From contig NC_089189.1 of the NCBI RefSeq assembly GCF_947507565.1, positions 248,001 to 312,000 on the forward strand: a DNA stretch of 64,000 bases, read 5' to 3'. The position numbers and the translations under genes are program-made. Under the pieces are notes generated by a model that was given only the letters and a program-made list of their open reading frames with translations, had not been told where the DNA came from and did not search any database. How positions within the stretch are numbered: position 1 is the first letter of the stretch; each line of letters opens with the position of its first letter. Shown piece after piece: positions 59,390 through 64,000 of the stretch. The DNA is from Oscarella lobularis. Taxonomy: Eukaryota; Porifera; Homoscleromorpha; Homosclerophorida; Oscarellidae.

Positions 59390-59755
59390 ATAGCTAAGAA
59401 AATGGCTTATCTTTTCGATCGAGGCCACCGCGAGGCTAATTGCGCGTCTCGCGCGCCGTTTTCGATCGCGATCGAACGAGGCTGCGAGGTTGGTTCGAGT
59501 AGCCTTTAGTGCCTAATCTACGACGATTGATCGCTTTTCCACGTAGGTACGCTGTAAAAACGGATCGCATCGACGAAAGGTAACTTCGTTCAATCGACTA
59601 CAAGAACAGCAAATGTACGGAAGAGAGGGCAAAGGAGGCGAAAGGAAGGCTAAAAAGTCGGCATTTATTGCTAAGGTGTCTGATCAATTTGATTACAAAA
59701 TTTCGTAATTAATTTATATTTCAGATTTACCAAAGCGGAATACAAAGCCAATTGA
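59390..59755 (+). pseudogene. Relic: duplicated block plus kinase-gene last codons
   Basis: Matches 46411-46763 (second copy of the 0.35-kb block) and then, after an acceptor-like tatatttcag at about 59724, contains only the last codons of the kinase (AEYKAN-stop at 59753-59755). Compared with the relic at 46764-46979 it has lost nearly all kinase sequence. It is followed by the promoter block of unit 3. Confidence 0.75.
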
Positions 59756-60107
59756 GGTAAACCCAAAATTTGAAATGCAGTTACATCCCCGTACTCTCAC
59801 GTGCATTTTATTTCTACGTTTTCTCTTGAATATTTGCAATACTTTCGTGTTAGCGTTTTATCCTGTAATAATAATTATTATTATTGATCTGTTTGTGTGG
59901 TCCAAGTCACGTGATGCTGTTTTCGCCATCGTAGTTCTCCTTTTTGAGTCGGTTTTGTCGTCGCTGGAGCGATTGAGTCGTCTTGCAAAGGTCCAGTCAA
60001 CGATTTGTGTTTCATCGATAATCATTCTTCTTTCTTTTAGACTCGTTTTGATGTCTCGTCGTTGAAGCACTCGATTCGATTCTCTCGAACCGTTTCTCCT
60101 CTTCGAA
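59756..60107 (+). promoter_or_regulatory. Conserved Kelch-gene promoter block, unit 3
   Basis: Third copy of the promoter block, with gtactctcacgtg, gcaatactttcgtgttagcg and caagtcacgtgatgctgttt (about 59904) in order. A run of taa/tat triplets (about 59868-59884) is unique to this copy. It ends at the Kelch ATG 60108. Confidence 0.6.
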
Positions 60108-63100
60108 ATGTCATCCGCGTGTCCGTCATCTCGATATGGACACGTCGCCGCCGTGATCAATGATGAAATGCTTGTGTGGGGAGGAGTAGCGGTGAGAGAA
60201 TCGACGGGAGAGAAATACTTGTGTTCTCCCGATTTGATCGAGTGCTTCAATCTGTTGACAAGTCAATGGAATGAACGACGAGCAACATCCAACAGCCCAT
60301 CCGACCTTCCTCATCCATGTGTCAACGCACGAATCGGTGTCGTCCAAAATCGGGACATTTATCAATTTGGTGGTGGCTACTACTCGTCTGATGGCCGTCT
60401 TGTCTATTCGAACGATGTTCACAAATTGGATGGATTGACGTTGGAATGGCAACGAATCCATTCCAATGACCAATCAACGCCCAGCGGGAGGAGGAGCCAT
60501 GGAATGTGCGTGTTAGGGAAGAAAGGAGACGAACATCTCGTCATCATGGGCGGATTCGGAACAAAGATTGTTTCACCAATACCAGACGGATCTCAATTCA
60601 TTCCTCATCCAAATTATCCTGACGAGGGGGGGTGGAACAATGAAGTTTGGTTGTTTTGCATCCGAAAGAGTGAGTCACGTGTAAAATTATTTTTGAATTG
60701 AATTTAGACATTTGTTTGAAGGGAATTGGATTCCAGCTCAATGCACAGGAAAAAAACCACATCCTCGAGCCGACCATTCATTCACTACAGTTGATATTAA
60801 TCGAGCAATTCTCATTGGCGGTGGTAGTCCTGGGCAAGTGTTGAATGATGCTTTTCTGTTCATGTTCAGTTCACTGGTAATGAGATACGTTTGTTATTAA
60901 TTAAATAATGTGATTTATTTGCGTAGGAGTGGATTGAAATGAAATTGGATGATCCTCTCATTCCTCGATTCTTCCATTCAACGGTTGTTGTTGATATTCC
61001 CACATTAGGGGGGCCAGTTGCTTTTCTATTGTGGGGATATGGGAAAGACTTCTTTCCTCTGTCTCTGGCCCAAATGATTCTAATTGACTTTCAAAAGTGC
61101 AAAAAGGTAATTGAAATATTTTCATATGACATTCTACGATGACAAAGTTCATTTGACAGATCTCAATATCAGATGAGCCCATTCCAACAGGGTATCAATC
61201 AGTCTGCTCTATTGTTAGAAGAGGTCTTCTCTTTATTCTGCGATATGGAGGATCACCCTATAAATATGGCGAGGCCAGACCAGAGGCTCTACTAGATATT
61301 TTGAAATACGGTATAAAGATTAATATCATTATCCAGTCTGATTTCATTGCGTGATTAGATTTAAAAAGTATGACTGAAAAACTCCTTCGACACGATTTGA
61401 GCGAACCAATTGAACAAGAAACGTCCAAATTTGATGAGAACGATAAGAATGCGCCGTTTCGTTCCAACTCTCCAACAATGGTAGAAATCAATATTTAAAC
61501 GTCATATATAATTATTTTAATTTGTGTAGAATTGCGAAGGGCTGTCTCGAAAAGAACGCGACTTGTTGCATCCGTCTCCCCAACGGGAAGAAGACGTAAT
61601 TGGCGTCGTAACGCCAGAAAGCGTTCTCATCTTCACTCGATGGAAGAGATTCGCCACTCAAGTCTCATTAGACAAAGGAGCGGAGATCTCCATCCCAAAT
61701 ACGGGATCAATCCTTCGAATTCACCCTCTCACCGCTCTTTCGTCGACTCCTATGACGTCAATGAGCTTGACCCTCTTCACATTCGACGCCAAACAATCGC
61801 AGGGTCTCCTTGACGACGAATTCGTGAGCGATCTGATTCAATTGTCTCTTCCTTCCGGCTTATCCGACAATGACATACACATTGAAATGTGTCATGAGCA
61901 CGGTCTCAATCTCGATCCAATGACGCCCAAAACGAGCGCTTCCAAAGTCGTCTTCTTCTATCAACCTCACGATTATTTGGCGACGACCAAACACCCAATT
62001 AAATTCGACGAGAAAATCGTCATTGATAGAGCGGGACAGCGAAAAATCGCCGCTCTTCTTCAATCGTCCGTCGTCAAAATCATCGTCTCTCCTTCCGCTC
62101 CCGCCGCCGCCGCTTCCGCCGTCGCCGTCGCCTCTTCAAACGACGATGTCAGTTGCAGTTTCTTCACTCATTTCTACGGGTTGGGTCAACAGGCATTCTC
62201 ATTCCATGCTCTCTCTTTCGAAAAAATTAAAATTCCCGACGGGTGGCAATTCGATCTCTGCCTCATCTCAACACGACCCGAACATCGGGATCGTTATCTC
62301 GACTATCGCAACGACTATCGCAACGACGTCTGCGCTCTACCTCTTCTCTTCGATCAACGCGTCAAAAATCTCGTTCTCTCGCCCACTCATTTAAACGTCG
62401 TCGAAGCGGACGACATCGTAGGCTGGATCAACGAGAGTCGTCGCAAATCGTACTTGATCGACATGAAGCAGTTGCTAGCGGTCAGAGATAGTCCCATTGA
62501 CGCGTGGGTCGACACCTTCTACTTCGCCTACAATCATCGAGAGCATCTAGAACGTCTTCCAACGATGTCTGCCAACGTCACGATCATTTCCGGCGATCGA
62601 CGTCAGGTTCTTCGCATTCAGTGCTCCGCATCTAGAAACATATGTGATCACGTTGAGGTTAGTATTAGGAAATCGTGTTTTTATTGTTTAATTTTGTGTT
62701 TCAGGGTGCTCTGAAGCTTCCCGACGTCGATTTCGTCACGACGGATAAATTCGGCTTTTTGAAACTTGAACCAAGTCGTGACGTTGGTAAATTCCTTATT
62801 CTCATACGTTTTTTCTTGATTTTATTGGTCTATGCAAATGTAGCTCTCCGATATAATCCCTCTCATCTCGAAATGGACGAAATTTCGTATATAATGCGCT
62901 CTCAATGGAGAGTCGTCGCTCGATTCATCGTGCCCTTCTTCACCGACTTCGAAATCAAAGAAATCGAATTAGAAGAGAGAGAAGATCAGCCGCTTCGCTT
63001 CCTCCAGGCGTGGATCAGGAAACACGGTCTCAAGGCGACGCGAGAAGCGTTGAGCGCCGCTCTATTCTCCGCCGATCTCGGTTCAGGCGTTAGAGAAGTC

Positions 63101-64000
63101 TTTCCAGAAATCTACGAGAACATGACCAAAGTATTTTACTTTTAAATCTTTGGGTTGTGGTTTAGTGTCTTATTAGGAAGCACTTTTGGAACCTGACCTT
63201 CAAATTGAACGAGACGAGCTAGTTTACGACGAAGACAAGGATTTTCTCGGCGGGGGAGGCTACGGCGAAGTGTACAAAGCGACGCTGAAGAAAAGAGGAA
63301 TTAAGAGGACCGTTGCCGTGAAATTGTTCTACGATTTCAGAAAGAGAAGAACGGAAAAGTGAGCATACATCTTTATATTTTTAATTAATTAGATAGTCAT
63401 GTTTCGTTGGCAGAGAATACGAAATGTTCAAAAAAGAAGCGTCGATTCTCCTCCGAATCAAAGGGCATGACAACGTCTTGTTTCTCATTGGACTCTGCGC
63501 CGTTCCCCGACACTATGCTCTCGTCACGGACTTCGTAAGCGAAGGTAGCTTGCATTCGCTACTCAAGTCGCCCAAGCAGCACGAAGAAACCGTCGAAAAA
63601 TGGCAGTCGCGAGTCATATTCGCCAAGCAAATCGCCGAAGGAATGCTTCATCTCCACTACAACCATCCCTCCGTCATTCACCAAGACTTGAAAGCGCAGA
63701 ACGTCTTGGTCAACATTCTTCCTAATCTGATATTTCCATTCATTTGCAAGGTTCATTATTAATTAAGGTATTATCTAGAGGGGCTTTTGATTTTTTTCAT
63801 TACTTTCAGGTGGCCGATTTTGGTCTTTCTAAAATGGCGGGTATCAGCTCCGTTACGACGATGCGACCAGACAGTTCGCATATGCCAGGAGGCACTGTCA
63901 CTCATATCGCCCCTGAGCGATATCGCGATCGTCCGTACGGCGACGGAGACGACCGCTCGAAGTTGGATCTTGCTCGAAAAGCCGACGTCTACAGCTACGG
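60108..64000 (+). CDS. Kelch - ZU5/UPA-like - Death - kinase protein (unit 3, cut)
   Basis: Close paralogue of unit 2, cut by the window end in the kinase C-lobe. Exons: 60108-60669, 60722-60876, 60927-61106, 61160-61310, 61359-61480, 61530-62657, 62705-62786, 62844-63130, 63177-63358, 63414-63750, 63810 to beyond 64000. Kelch blades (HVAAVINDEMLVWGGVAV, DIYQFGGGYYSSD), ZU5/UPA-like region (GAEISIPNTGSILRIHP) and Death domain (SQWRVVARFIVPFFTDFEIK) are intact. Kinase motifs seen: GGGGYGEVYKA, VAVKLFYDFRKRRTEK, HQDLKAQNVLV, ADFGLSKMAGISS, HIAPERY, DVYSYG. Exon number and phases equal unit 2. Much of exon 6 is nearly identical in sequence to unit 2, and exon 6/7 introns are almost unchanged, implying very recent duplication or gene conversion. 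Confidence 0.9.

Overview
The window looks like nuclear DNA of an early-branching animal, most likely a sponge. Genes are dense and split by very short introns (mostly 40-65 bp), and all recognisable proteins are metazoan. One gene encodes a short-chain, spongin-type collagen with the cysteine-rich C-terminal domain known from sponges. The sponge assignment is an inference; a homoscleromorph-like genome would fit. Exon coordinates below were built by hand from reading frame, splice phase and family similarity.

Layout. 1-9767 is a 41-bp satellite with higher-order repeats. 10053-23906 holds housekeeping genes: POC5 (minus, 5' part only), NDUFA12, PKMYT1, ATP6V1E and ALG1. PKMYT1 contains a 6.26-kb intron almost entirely filled by a 9/18-bp tandem array. 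24249-29900 holds a short-chain collagen, a secreted TNF-like protein (minus) and a TRPC-like channel. 30340-38154 holds ANKRD13C and a PX/PH-type phospholipase D, the latter with a 28-bp minisatellite in an intron. 38355-47000 is a gene-poor mosaic: a truncated selenoprotein-O fragment, a 4.3-kb 25-bp array, an intronless ELOVL copy with two in-frame stops, a GC-rich block of unknown nature and the broken tail of a kinase gene.

47344-64000 is a tandem family. Each unit starts with the same promoter block and a six-blade Kelch propeller, followed by a ZU5/UPA-like region. Units 2 (complete, 1202 aa) and 3 (cut by the window end) continue into a Death domain and a non-RD, IRAK/RIPK-like protein kinase. 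Unit 1 is different: just past the ZU5/UPA-like region it switches in frame to Roc-COR-Death (1634 aa). The old kinase half lies downstream as a decayed remnant, separated by MORN-like scraps. Between units 2 and 3 lie fragments of ACSL, of the PLD gene and of another kinase tail.

The main biological lead is this Kelch-(ZU5/UPA-like)-Death-kinase / Kelch-Roc-COR-Death cluster. Its domain logic (sensor propeller, Death adaptor, kinase or GTPase output) and its tandem birth-and-death evolution suggest innate-immune or stress signalling. Secondary leads are an unusual number of GC-AG introns, several large intronic tandem arrays, and a secreted TNF-like gene that shares a short divergent promoter with a TRP channel.
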